Shown here: in pieces, positions 48,734 through 56,697 of the stretch
Layout: every line of letters starts with the position of its first letter
How positions within the stretch are numbered: the first letter of the stretch is position 1
NCBI GenBank assembly: GCA_020049775.1
Contig: JAGVLO010000005.1
Location: 1 to 64,000 of the forward strand
Length of the DNA: 64,000 bases
From: Alphaproteobacteria bacterium
GTDB lineage: Bacteria > Pseudomonadota > Alphaproteobacteria > Rickettsiales > SXRF01
Direction: 5' to 3'
Notes under the pieces: generated by a model
Databases searched by the model: none
What the model was told of the DNA's origin: nothing
The model's input: only the letters and a program-made list of their open reading frames with translations
Translations under genes and position numbers: made by a program

Positions 48734-49387
48734 TTACGGGTTTGTTCCCTGTTGTGTTACCTGAATATTGACCTGCTCGCCGTCAAGCTGGTAATTGAAA
48801 GATGCGCCCAGCTCCTCGCAGAAGCGGCGCGTCAGGTATGTCTGAACATTACGCGGCGTCAGGTCGTCTGATCCAAAATTTTTGCTGAATACCTTGTCAA
48901 TTTCGTCATCCCACTTCATGCCGGGGCCTTGTGCTGTGACCACCAGCTGACGCTGTGAGCCGCCTTCCTGCATAATACGCACACCAATGGTGCCACCGCG
49001 AATAAGCGCGCCGGAAGCAACAATCAGGAGATTGAAAATCAGGCGCGACATTTTCAGGCTTATGGAAACACCTGCCGCATCGGTATGGCTTTCCGGCCAG
49101 TCAAGAGTGATTTTGCTGCCTGTAAAAAAGTCGGAGGCAAGTTTCTGTTTATCCGCCAGACTGGCTTCGCCGTGGTCACGCATCTGGCCGTAAGCCATAC
49201 GGTAAAACTGCAGGCGTGTCACAGCAGAAAACGCACTGCTGACGATCAGCTCCACTGCCTGCCCTTGCAGGTTGAAGCCTTCTTCGCTCAGGAACTCTGC
49301 GCCGTTATTGACCGCGCCAATCGGACCGGTGAGGTCATGACACAAACGTGTACACAGCAATTCCGCCATACGCAGTTCATCAACCAT
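48734..49387 (-). CDS. chpT: Histidine phosphotransferase ChpT
   Basis: 217 aa. LLCTRLCHDLTGPIGAVNNGAEFL carries the phospho-His in the degenerate HisKA-like helix (CHDLTGPI); the second half is an inactive HATPase-like fold (MSRLIFNLLIVASGAL, VTAQGPG.KW). ChpT passes phosphate from CckA to CtrA and CpdR in alphaproteobacteria. Here it heads the che operon (26 bases before cheA) and lies 5.7 kb from ctrA, its target. Confidence 0.93.
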   Translation of the reverse strand: MVDELRMAELLCTRLCHDLTGPIGAVNNGAEFLSEEGFNLQGQAVELIVSSAFSAVTRLQFYRMAYGQMRDHGEASLADKQKLASDFFTGSKITLDWPESHTDAAGVSISLKMSRLIFNLLIVASGALIRGGTIGVRIMQEGGSQRQLVVTAQGPGMKWDDEIDKVFSKNFGSDDLTPRNVQTYLTRRFCEELGASFNYQLDGEQVNIQVTQQGTNP

Positions 49388-49721
49388 TCAAATACCTGTC
49401 CTTGTCGATTTTTAATTCACGATTTTTTCAGAATATCCAGCCTATTGCAGACTAGATTCTCACCTTACTATTCACCAGAAAGATAAAGATTTAGTAAAAA
49501 ATCAGGCAAATTAGTTTTGGGCAGCGTGTACTGGCGCTAAGCACCGCTCAGCAAGGGTTAGGGAAACTTCAAGCGCATGACGAATAAACTACTGCGCAGC
49601 GTCATTTTCATGTATGCGCTTTACCCATTATTAATAATTCACATATTCCTCTAGATTTAGGATGCAGGGTATGTATACAGTTTGGAGTTGATAAAATTAA
49701 TTGGGAGTATCCGGACCGATC
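49388..49721. other. Divergent region chpT / S24 repressor
   Basis: 334 AT-rich bases. Visible are the inverted pair AAGCGCAT (49571-49578) and ATGCGCTT (49614-49621), and inside it ATGAC/GTCAT (49577-49581 with 49601-49605), which are mutually exclusive pairings. No full CtrA box, tRNA or clear promoter is seen. No gene longer than a few codons fits. It probably holds the promoters of both genes. Confidence 0.5.
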
Positions 49722-50414
49722 ATGCCGCTAAAAATGGAACATCCATCCTCCGCCACTAACCCTATAGGCACGCGCCTCAAATATGAGATGAAAAAACGCG
49801 GTGTTACGTCTAGTGAACTGGCGCGGCGAGCAGAGGTCAAGACGTCGTTTATTTACGATATTATCAGCGGAAAATCTGCCAACCCTTCCACCATCAAGCT
49901 TGCGCGGGTAGCAGACGGCCTGGGGGTCAGCCTTGCTTACCTCGCAGGCCACAGCCAGCAGGAAAGCCCCTCGTTATCTGATATTTATCATGCAGATGAC
50001 AGTTGCATCTGCGTGCCAAGGCTGGCGATTGACATGACGCAGGGAAGCAATATTACATCCGTACGACAGGACGGAGAACCGTTCTATTTCCGCCGCGCAT
50101 GGATTATCGAACAATTGCACGCCAACCCCGCCGATATACGCGTGGCTTCTGTTCGCGGCGACAGCATGCAGCCAACATTATTCCATAACGATACGGTGCT
50201 GGTGGACATGGCAAAGAAAAACCCGTCACCGCCTGGCGTGTTCATGATTTTTGACGGCTCAGGACTGGTCGCAAAGCGGTTGGAATACTTAGCCGACCAT
50301 AACCCGCCCGGCGTTCATGTTATCTCGGATAATGCGCAATATTCAAATTACGAACGCACGGTCGATGACATGCGCATTATCGGACGCGTGGTCTGGTTTT
50401 CACGCGAGATATAG
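49722..50414 (+). CDS. HTH/S24 family transcriptional repressor (LexA/CI-like)
   Basis: 230 aa from ATG 49722; TTG 49701 and ATG 49734 are alternatives without a clearly placed binding site. The N-terminal HTH is IGTRLKYEMKKRGVTSSELARRAEVKTSFIYDIISG. The C-terminal S24 domain has the Ser in SVRGDSMQPTLF and the Lys in GLVAKRLEY, the self-cleavage dyad. It could be an SOS- or stress-released repressor, or a phage-derived regulator domesticated here. Its last 67 bases are antisense to the next gene. Confidence 0.85.
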   Translation: MPLKMEHPSSATNPIGTRLKYEMKKRGVTSSELARRAEVKTSFIYDIISGKSANPSTIKLARVADGLGVSLAYLAGHSQQESPSLSDIYHADDSCICVPRLAIDMTQGSNITSVRQDGEPFYFRRAWIIEQLHANPADIRVASVRGDSMQPTLFHNDTVLVDMAKKNPSPPGVFMIFDGSGLVAKRLEYLADHNPPGVHVISDNAQYSNYERTVDDMRIIGRVVWFSREI

Positions 50415-51040
50415 TTACCCAGCTTCAACGCCTGCACGCGGCGATAGAGCGTTGAGCGCCCGATACCCAGATTTTTTGCCGCATGCGTCATGCAACCGCC
50501 ACAATGATTGAGCGCAAACTGGATGATTTCCTTTTCAATCAGCTTGAGTTTTTTCATATGGCCTTCACCATCCAGTAGCAGCGGTCGGATAGGGTCCTGC
50601 ACACCGTCATGGTTCGCCGGCACGGCTCGTCCGGCACATTGCTGCTCGAGATAGCTGATATATTGACTCATGCGCTGCATGGTCAGGACATTGGCCAGTG
50701 ACGCGCGGATACGCGCAGCCGAGGCGCCTTTTGCCAGCACATCATTGGCACTCGCATCGAGCAACTGTGCCACAGGCTGTTCCCCACCCTCGGTAGTCAC
50801 AATCACCGGCAATGACGGCATGCAGCCTTTCACTGACTTGATTGCAGACACTGCCGTCTCCGGATCGGCAATGCTGATAAGCATCATATCCACTTTAGGG
50901 TACCCGGCATTTAGGCACGCCAGTGCCGCCGGCACAGTTTTGACCGTATGCAGGTTGTATTTGAGCTGCGTAAACAGTATAGAATGTAATTGTTGAGAGT
51001 AAGACTCATTCGCATCAACTACTAAGATCATCTCCTTCAT
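50348..51040 (-). CDS. Degenerate receiver plus Fis-type HTH regulator
   Basis: 230 aa from ATG 51040 (MKEMILVVDANES); the frame extends to 51067. The receiver-like half (1-125) keeps an acidic residue (D9), Thr in IVTTEG and Lys in VLAKGA, but where the phospho-Asp should be it reads MMLISIAD, with Ser. The C-terminal Fis/HTH_8 part is EKEIIQFALNHCGGCMTHAAKNLGIGRSTLYRRVQAL, as in NtrC-type activators, but the AAA sigma-54 domain is absent. It is likely a DNA-binding regulator without phosphorylation. The 3' end overlaps the S24 gene by 67 bases. Confidence 0.8.
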   Translation of the reverse strand: MKEMILVVDANESYSQQLHSILFTQLKYNLHTVKTVPAALACLNAGYPKVDMMLISIADPETAVSAIKSVKGCMPSLPVIVTTEGGEQPVAQLLDASANDVLAKGASAARIRASLANVLTMQRMSQYISYLEQQCAGRAVPANHDGVQDPIRPLLLDGEGHMKKLKLIEKEIIQFALNHCGGCMTHAAKNLGIGRSTLYRRVQALKLGNYISRENQTTRPIMRMSSTVRS

Positions 51041-51210
51041 GTCGCCCTTTTCTCCGATTCTGCACATTATTTTGGTGCGGGCGGATGCTAAAACACTATG
51101 GAAGTTGTGTAAACGGCTTTTTTTAACAACTATGTTTTTAACTCTAGGCTGGTTTTTTTTATAAAATCTATGGTATTATCTCGTTAAATAGCATTAACAC
51201 TTATAAAATT

Positions 51211-51810
51211 ATGGCCAGATCGAGACCTTTTTTTATCATTATTTTGCTGGTAGCCGCCTCTTTAGTGACCTCCGGCTACCGTTTCCGCTGCTATATGTTC
51301 TGTAATGACCAGAGTACCATTCAGGCCGAATATGTAGAACAGCGCGACCACTGCCGCCAGTTTGCCCAGCTTAAGGCCGAGACTTCCTCACCTTCTGGCA
51401 TGGAAGATAAAAAAGCGAAATCACAACTTATCACGCTGTTCAGCGACTGCATGACGCGTCGCGGCTGGGCCGTACCTGACGGCAAGGACAAAGCGCTGGC
51501 CGCAACAGGCACAGGCGGCAATCCTGCCGCTGCCGGTCCTGCCGCTGCTGGCGTTGGTGCTTCTGCCGCCGGAGCGCCGCAACAAAGCCCGACACCGGTG
51601 AACGAGAAAGAAAGCCAGTCACAGATTGCCCGCGCCAGCGAATGTAACTTTGCACGGCAGAATGCGAGTGCGTCGTCCAATGCCGCTGCGCGCGCCAAGG
51701 CCTGCGACCTGGAATGCGAACACCACCTGAAGGCCGCACCGGATGCACCACGCTCACCCGCCTGCACTGCCGAAATGAAATCGAACCTCTCACGCGGGCA
51801 TGATGAGTAA
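51211..51810 (+). CDS. Hypothetical exported Cys-containing protein
   Basis: 199 aa, not recognised. A hydrophobic N-terminus (RPFFIIILLVAASLVTSGY) could be a signal anchor or signal peptide. Cysteines occur at CYMFC, HCRQF, SDCM, SECNF, KACDLEC and PACTA, spread over the protein with an Ala/Gly/Pro-rich linker (about residues 95-130) between two halves. Possible disulfide-rich periplasmic protein. It overlaps queD by 11 bases, so the two are co-transcribed, but I see no functional link. Confidence 0.65.
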   Translation: MARSRPFFIIILLVAASLVTSGYRFRCYMFCNDQSTIQAEYVEQRDHCRQFAQLKAETSSPSGMEDKKAKSQLITLFSDCMTRRGWAVPDGKDKALAATGTGGNPAAAGPAAAGVGASAAGAPQQSPTPVNEKESQSQIARASECNFARQNASASSNAAARAKACDLECEHHLKAAPDAPRSPACTAEMKSNLSRGHDE

Positions 51811-52255
51811 AAAAGCCACGCCAGCTCCCACCTGCACAAGACGCATTGAGTTCGATGCCGCCCACCGTGTCATGAACCACGAAAGCAAATGCAAAAATCT
51901 GCATGGACACCGCTATGTTATCGAGGCCACTTTTGCCGCGCAAGGCGCAGCAGAATTAGATAATCTAGGCCGCGTGATTGATTTTGGCGTCGTACGTGAA
52001 GTACTCGGAACATGGGTGGACAATAACTGGGACCATGCCACCATATTGTTCGATAAGGACAAGGCTCTGGGCAAAGCAATCGCCGATGTCACGGGGCAAA
52101 AAATCTTTTACTTAAGCGCAAACCCGACGGCAGAAAACATGGCCGCCTATTTGCTGCGCGATATATGTCCACCGCTTTTTGCGTCCCACGGCGTAAGCTG
52201 CACGCGCCTGCGCTTGTACGAAACCCCAAACTGTTACGCAGAAATCGAAATCTAA
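51800..52255 (+). CDS. queD: 6-carboxy-5,6,7,8-tetrahydropterin synthase QueD
   Basis: 151 aa from ATG 51800 (ATG 51803 also possible). TRRIEFDAAHRVMNHESKCKNLHGHRY holds the catalytic Cys and the three zinc His (first in DAAH, others in HGH). PTAENMAAYLL and LRLYETPNCYAEI complete the family. It starts the queuosine/deazaguanine pathway. queC and queE are not in the window. No preQ1 riboswitch is visible. Confidence 0.95.
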   Translation: MMSKKATPAPTCTRRIEFDAAHRVMNHESKCKNLHGHRYVIEATFAAQGAAELDNLGRVIDFGVVREVLGTWVDNNWDHATILFDKDKALGKAIADVTGQKIFYLSANPTAENMAAYLLRDICPPLFASHGVSCTRLRLYETPNCYAEIEI

Positions 52256-52264
52256 GGCCAAGAT

Positions 52265-52849
52265 TTAAGGATACAGCTTGGTGTGTGTCCATACTTCACC
52301 CGAACGGGTGTAGAGGTCGCGGTCGTGCAGGCGGGAATTTCCTTCCTGCCAGAATTCGATGGCCTGCGGCGTCAGCCGCCAGCCGACCCAGAAAGGCGGG
52401 CGCTCCACCTCCTGCCCGTCAAAATACATGGTATAGGCCGCAACGCCCTCAGCCAGCTTGTCTCGCGAGGCAAGCGGATGTGACTGATGCGACGCCCACG
52501 CGCCAATGCGGCTTTCACGCGAACGGCTGGCGAAATAGGCATCCGCCTCTTCATTGGTGACTGGGGAAACCGCACCTTCCACACGAACCTGCCACCCCAA
52601 CGGCATCCAGTAGAAACACAGCGCCGCCTTGGGGTTAACATGCAGTTCTGCCGCCTTGCGGCTTTCCATATTGGTATAAAAAACAAATCCGCGCTCGTCG
52701 ATGCCTTTGAGTAACACCATACGCGCCGATGGCTGGCCCTTGCTGTCGCAGGTGGCAAGGCACATGGCGGTCGGCTCTTTAAGTTCGTTACGCGTTTTAG
52801 CCTCTTCGAACCAGCGGATAAATTGTGTTATAGGATTAGCGTTTGTCAT
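52265..52849 (-). CDS. pdxH: Pyridoxamine 5'-phosphate oxidase PdxH
   Basis: 194 aa. AMCLATCDSKGQPSARMVLLKGIDERGFVFYTN, AALCFYWMPLGWQVRVEG, SRESRIGAWASHQS and the C-terminal RLHDRDLY are the FMN-binding split-barrel blocks. It makes PLP, the cofactor of the aminotransferase and ornithine decarboxylase in the same - strand run. The start overlaps astA by 4 bases. Confidence 0.96.
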   Translation of the reverse strand: MTNANPITQFIRWFEEAKTRNELKEPTAMCLATCDSKGQPSARMVLLKGIDERGFVFYTNMESRKAAELHVNPKAALCFYWMPLGWQVRVEGAVSPVTNEEADAYFASRSRESRIGAWASHQSHPLASRDKLAEGVAAYTMYFDGQEVERPPFWVGWRLTPQAIEFWQEGNSRLHDRDLYTRSGEVWTHTKLYP

Positions 52850-53865
52850 ACATAACGGATTGTATCACCGGCCTTGACTTTGAGTACATCGGCAGTGCGC
52901 GCGGTAATGGCCACGCGTCCGCCCGCTACTTCCTGCACCGGTGCAAAGGTCATGCGGAAATTATCAAATGTGGTGTTAGCGAGCATATTCTTAGTGCCTG
53001 CCAGTACATCTGCATCGGGAATGATGCGCTCGATCGTACCACGCTTGCTGGATGCTACCGTGCGTATCTGCACGCGCTCGGCCTGCATGGTCGGGCCTGC
53101 GTCAAATACATCGACATAACCCTGATGACGGAACCCCTCTGACTCCAGCAACTGCATGGCAGGCCGTGATGCCTTGAAGGGCTGACCGATGACTGCCTGT
53201 GCCTTCGGATCGAGCAGGTTCACGTAAATCGGGTATTTGGGCATGAGGTCGCTGATGAACTGGCCGCCCTTGGTAGCGTTGACGAAATCGGCTTGCTGGA
53301 ATTCCATTTTGAAGAAATGCTGCGCGAGATTTTTGTAAAACGGCGAATCGCCGTTTTCGTCCTGCACACCGCGAATTTCGGAAATCACAATATCGGCAAA
53401 CAGGTCAGGAAATTCGGCCATCATCAGGTAACGACAGCGCGACAGGAAACGGCCAATACCATCGCGGCGGTAATCCGGCAGCAAAAACAGTGAACCGATT
53501 TCGGATGCGCCCGTATAGTCATTGACCATGTGCAATACGCGCTGGAATGAATAGACATTCACCGCGTCAGACGCCTGCACAATGGTGGAAAGCTTGTAGG
53601 AATAAAATGGGTGCGAGAGGCCGACATGCGCGGCAATCCCCGTGGTACCCACCAGCTTGCCTTTTTCTGTATCTTCCAGCACAAAAAGAAAGCGCTGCTC
53701 CCTTTCCACTTCCTGCTTTCTGGCAAAACTGGCCACGGAGTATTCAATCTTGCTTTGCAGAACACCTGCGTCCGGCGGCAATGACGTCATGCCGATGCCT
53801 GCTTCCTGCGCAAGCGCAAGAATTTCGGCATGGTCAGCAAGCATTACCGGGCGCACCAGCATCAT
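52846..53865 (-). CDS. astA: Arginine N-succinyltransferase AstA
   Basis: 339 aa GNAT-like fold. The N-terminal RPVMLADHAEILALAQEAGIGMTSLPPD, the SEIGSLFLLPDYRRDGIGRFLSRCRYL acyl-CoA loop and FRGSRPA-like FKASRPAMQLLESEGF match AstA. It succinylates arginine in the AST catabolic route. astB, astD and astE are absent here. ATG 53865 is followed by a second ATG at 53862. Only 11 bases separate it from the aminotransferase. Confidence 0.92.
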   Translation of the reverse strand: MMLVRPVMLADHAEILALAQEAGIGMTSLPPDAGVLQSKIEYSVASFARKQEVEREQRFLFVLEDTEKGKLVGTTGIAAHVGLSHPFYSYKLSTIVQASDAVNVYSFQRVLHMVNDYTGASEIGSLFLLPDYRRDGIGRFLSRCRYLMMAEFPDLFADIVISEIRGVQDENGDSPFYKNLAQHFFKMEFQQADFVNATKGGQFISDLMPKYPIYVNLLDPKAQAVIGQPFKASRPAMQLLESEGFRHQGYVDVFDAGPTMQAERVQIRTVASSKRGTIERIIPDADVLAGTKNMLANTTFDNFRMTFAPVQEVAGGRVAITARTADVLKVKAGDTIRYV

Positions 53866-53876
53866 GGAAATAACCC

Positions 53877-55292
53877 TTATTTCTGGGCGATAAACAACCC
53901 AAGGCTGCGCTCCAAGCGCTTGATACCTTCGGCCATTTCTTTTTGCGTAATCACCAGCGGTGGCAGGAAACGCAGCACGTTCGGCCCTGCCTGCAACATC
54001 AGCAGCCCTTGCCTGCGCGCCATTTCAGCAATGTCACCCGCCTTGCCGTGATAAGCCGGTTTCAGCTCGGCGCCAATCATCAACCCGCGTCCGCGCACTT
54101 CCGTAAACAGCCCGTGCCTTGCATCCAGGCCTTTAAGCGCATCGACAAGCTGTTTGCCACGCTCGCGCACATTTTTGATCAACGCAGGCGTTTGCAGTTT
54201 TTTAAGTACTACGCGTGCCACCGAACACGCCAGCGGATTGCCGCCGAAGGTAGAGCCATGGCTGCCGAACTGGAAGGTGTTTTCACCCTTCTCGCCCACC
54301 AGCATCGCGCCAATCGGCATACCGCCGCCCAGCGCTTTGGCCATGGTGACGATATCCGGCTTCACGCCTTCTTCAGCGAAATGCGAGAATAAATGTCCGG
54401 TGCGGCCCATGCCGCACTGCACCTGATCGAGTATGAGCAACGCATCATGTTTGTGGCAGAGGTCCTGCACATGTTTCAGGAAGCCGGGAGCCACAGGCGT
54501 AATACCACCCTCGCCCTGCACCACTTCTAGCATCACCGCGCAGGTGTTGCCATTCACCATCTGCTCGATGGCCTGAAAATCGTTGAATTTGCAATAGCGG
54601 AATCCGCCCGGCAGCGGCTCGAAGCCCTGCTGGTATTTGGGCTGCGCCGTAGCGGTAACGGTTGCCAGCGTGCGGCCATGGAACGAGCCGTGGAAGGTGA
54701 TGATGTCGCGCTGTTCCGGCGTTCTTCCCTTGTCGGCAGCATATTTGCGCGCCAGCTTGATGGCGGCTTCGTTGGCTTCGCCGCCCGAATTGGTAAGGAA
54801 CACGCGCTTGGCGAATTTGGACGCCTTGACCAGCTCTTCACACAGCAGCACAGGCGGCGCGGTGAAAAAGATGTTACTGGTGTGCCAGATTTTTTTGGCC
54901 TGCTTCATCAGCACATCGAGCAGTTCCTTGTTATGGTGGCCGAGGCCAGTAACAGCAATACCCGCACCAAAGTCCATATAGTTGTTGCCGTCTAAATCCC
55001 AGACCATCGCGCCTTCGCCGCGGTCAACAATGATGTCGCGTGGCTTATAGGCAAAGGTGTAGTACGCGCGGCCCTTTTCCAGCAGCGCACGTGTCGCCTT
55101 GGACATCGGCTTCTGGCTGTAGGGTTTTGCTGCACCAGTGGTTTTTTTAGAGGCGGTTTTCTTAACCGCTTTTTTAGCACCTTTCTTGATTGCTTTCTTC
55201 ACTGGCTTTTTCACCAACTTCAGCTTTGCCTTGGTTTTCTTTTTTTCTTTTTTGGATTTCTTGTCGGATTTGAGCTTTGCATTCTTTTTCAT
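53877..55292 (-). CDS. Class III PLP aminotransferase (AstC/ArgD-like) with histone-H1-like tail
   Basis: 471 aa, about 60 longer than the usual enzyme. The first 57 residues contain 27 Lys in H1-like patterns (KKAIKKGAKKAVKKTASKK). GGGGA lies just before ATG 55292, and the reading frame is unbroken, so the tail seems real; ATG 55106 (MSKATRALL) would give a plain enzyme. The body has the PLP-fold marks ITFHGSFHGRT, LDQVQCGMGRTG and the cofactor Lys in MAKALGGG. Its preferred substrate (acetylornithine, succinylornithine or another omega-amino acid) cannot be fixed from sequence. Confidence 0.9.
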   Translation of the reverse strand: MKKNAKLKSDKKSKKEKKKTKAKLKLVKKPVKKAIKKGAKKAVKKTASKKTTGAAKPYSQKPMSKATRALLEKGRAYYTFAYKPRDIIVDRGEGAMVWDLDGNNYMDFGAGIAVTGLGHHNKELLDVLMKQAKKIWHTSNIFFTAPPVLLCEELVKASKFAKRVFLTNSGGEANEAAIKLARKYAADKGRTPEQRDIITFHGSFHGRTLATVTATAQPKYQQGFEPLPGGFRYCKFNDFQAIEQMVNGNTCAVMLEVVQGEGGITPVAPGFLKHVQDLCHKHDALLILDQVQCGMGRTGHLFSHFAEEGVKPDIVTMAKALGGGMPIGAMLVGEKGENTFQFGSHGSTFGGNPLACSVARVVLKKLQTPALIKNVRERGKQLVDALKGLDARHGLFTEVRGRGLMIGAELKPAYHGKAGDIAEMARRQGLLMLQAGPNVLRFLPPLVITQKEMAEGIKRLERSLGLFIAQK

Positions 55293-55428
55293 AACGTCCC
55301 CATCGATTGCTTGTGGTGCGCTGATACGCGCTGTTTTTTCTGGCGGGAATCATAAACCATTGGCATTAAAACACAAATAGATTTTGCCGCCACACGGTGG
55401 CGAGTGTGAAATCGAGGGCTGGCGCAGT

Positions 55429-55548
55429 AAAATCGCTAGACAAAGCCAGAAACGACGCAATTGCGAGAACCATCGCACAGCCTACATACAAGTAGGTGAG
55501 CAATGGAAGCGCAGCAATTACTAGTTTATGGCCTGCCTAGTAGATTTT
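55429..55548. repeat. 120-bp imperfect palindrome overlapping the 3' end of the DHS-like gene
   Basis: The arms pair in seven blocks symmetric about 55488: AAAATC/GATTTT, CTAG/CTAG, GCCA/TGGC, AAAC/GTTT, AATTGC/GCAATT, CCAT/ATGG and CCTAC/GTAGG, with a 6-base ATACAA loop. The right end reaches into the stop codon of the DHS-like gene (55547-55549). It resembles palindromic repeat elements or a long structured RNA. No second copy is present in the window. Confidence 0.75.
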
Positions 55549-56599
55549 AAGCGAATAGCTTCGCGAAGTTGCGCTTGGCGCGCTTCTTCCAATGGCCGCG
55601 GTGATAGGCATCGCTGGCCAGCAGTGGCAGCACGCTGGTCGCTTCGGCATAGACCATCTGTTCATAAGTGGTATCTACCTTACCCCAGCTGGAGGCTTCC
55701 TTCAGCGTGGACGAGCTGCACGCGCCGTCGCGCACGTCGGCAACCGTAATCTGCACCGCGTATTTGTGCATCTCGGCATCGAAGCCAAGGATTTCGGCGC
55801 AGACAACCGTGTCCTGCGCGAAGTTCTTGGGTACGCCACCGCCAATCATCAGCAGGCCGGTAGTGCCGGCCTTGATTTTAATGTCGGTGAGTTCGCGGAA
55901 ATCGGCTATGGAGTCGATGGTCATGTACGGCTTCTTTTTCTTCATGCGCTCAACCTGATGCACCACTAAGCCAAAGCCAGCGGACGAGTCAGTGAAAGCG
56001 GGGCAGAAAATCGGCACGCCATACTGGTAGGCCAGCTGGATGAGCGAATCTTTTTTCTTACTATTTTTCACCAACCACTTGCCCATTTCATGAATGAACT
56101 CGCGTGAGGAATACGGGCGCGCTTCCAGTGAATCAGCAATTTTGCCGATGGTGTGGTCGCAAGCCTGCAGCTGTTCTTCGTCGATATAGGTGTCGTAGAT
56201 GCGGTCGATATAGTTATCGCGCAGCACGCCATCGTCCATGAACTGGCTGCCCTGATAGTGCTTGAAGCCCAGCGCCTCAAAGAAATCCATATCCACGATA
56301 GAAGCACCCGTGGCAACGATAGCGTCCACCATGTTGTTCTTGATCAGGTCGGCATACAGCTTCATGCAACCGCCAGCGGAAGTAGAGCCAGCCAGCGTGA
56401 GGATGACGGAGCATGATTTGTCCTTGAGCATCATGTTGTAGATCTCGGTGGCCTTGGCGAGGTCGCGCGAGGTGAACGACATGTGCGACATGGAGTCGAT
56501 AATCGGGCGCGCATCAAACGAAGTGATGTCGATATGCTTCACCTGCTTGGTGAGCAGCGCCTGTTTTGCGTTGGTTTTCTTTTTTAGTGCAGTTTTCAT
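55547..56599 (-). CDS. Deoxyhypusine-synthase-like enzyme (possible homospermidine synthase)
   Basis: 350 aa from ATG 56599, preceded by AAGGA; ATG 56614 and an upstream extension to 56677 are less likely. The NAD site is LTLAGSTSAGGCMKLY, a FTDSSAGFG block lies mid-protein, and the catalytic Lys is in EASSWGKVD (K307), as in deoxyhypusine synthase. Bacteria have no eIF5A substrate, and some bacterial members make sym-homospermidine from putrescine. The adjacent ornithine decarboxylase would supply putrescine, which supports that role. It is 98 bases downstream of that gene. Confidence 0.88.
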   Translation of the reverse strand: MKTALKKKTNAKQALLTKQVKHIDITSFDARPIIDSMSHMSFTSRDLAKATEIYNMMLKDKSCSVILTLAGSTSAGGCMKLYADLIKNNMVDAIVATGASIVDMDFFEALGFKHYQGSQFMDDGVLRDNYIDRIYDTYIDEEQLQACDHTIGKIADSLEARPYSSREFIHEMGKWLVKNSKKKDSLIQLAYQYGVPIFCPAFTDSSAGFGLVVHQVERMKKKKPYMTIDSIADFRELTDIKIKAGTTGLLMIGGGVPKNFAQDTVVCAEILGFDAEMHKYAVQITVADVRDGACSSSTLKEASSWGKVDTTYEQMVYAEATSVLPLLASDAYHRGHWKKRAKRNFAKLFA

Positions 56600-56697
56600 G
56601 GTCTTGTCCTTCATCAAAAATAGCTGCCGGATAATAGCGTCAAATAAAGGCCCGGACGGAGCGACCCGCCCGGGCACAATGTTAAAATTCAGGGTGA

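Noticed and set aside
49701-49721. TTG start for the S24 repressor
   Set aside because: The added seven residues match nothing in the family and no ribosome binding site is well placed.
51100-51210. preQ1 riboswitch for queD
   Set aside because: The AT-rich stretch lies before the Cys-rich gene and shows no preQ1-type stem and A-rich tail arrangement that I can recognise.
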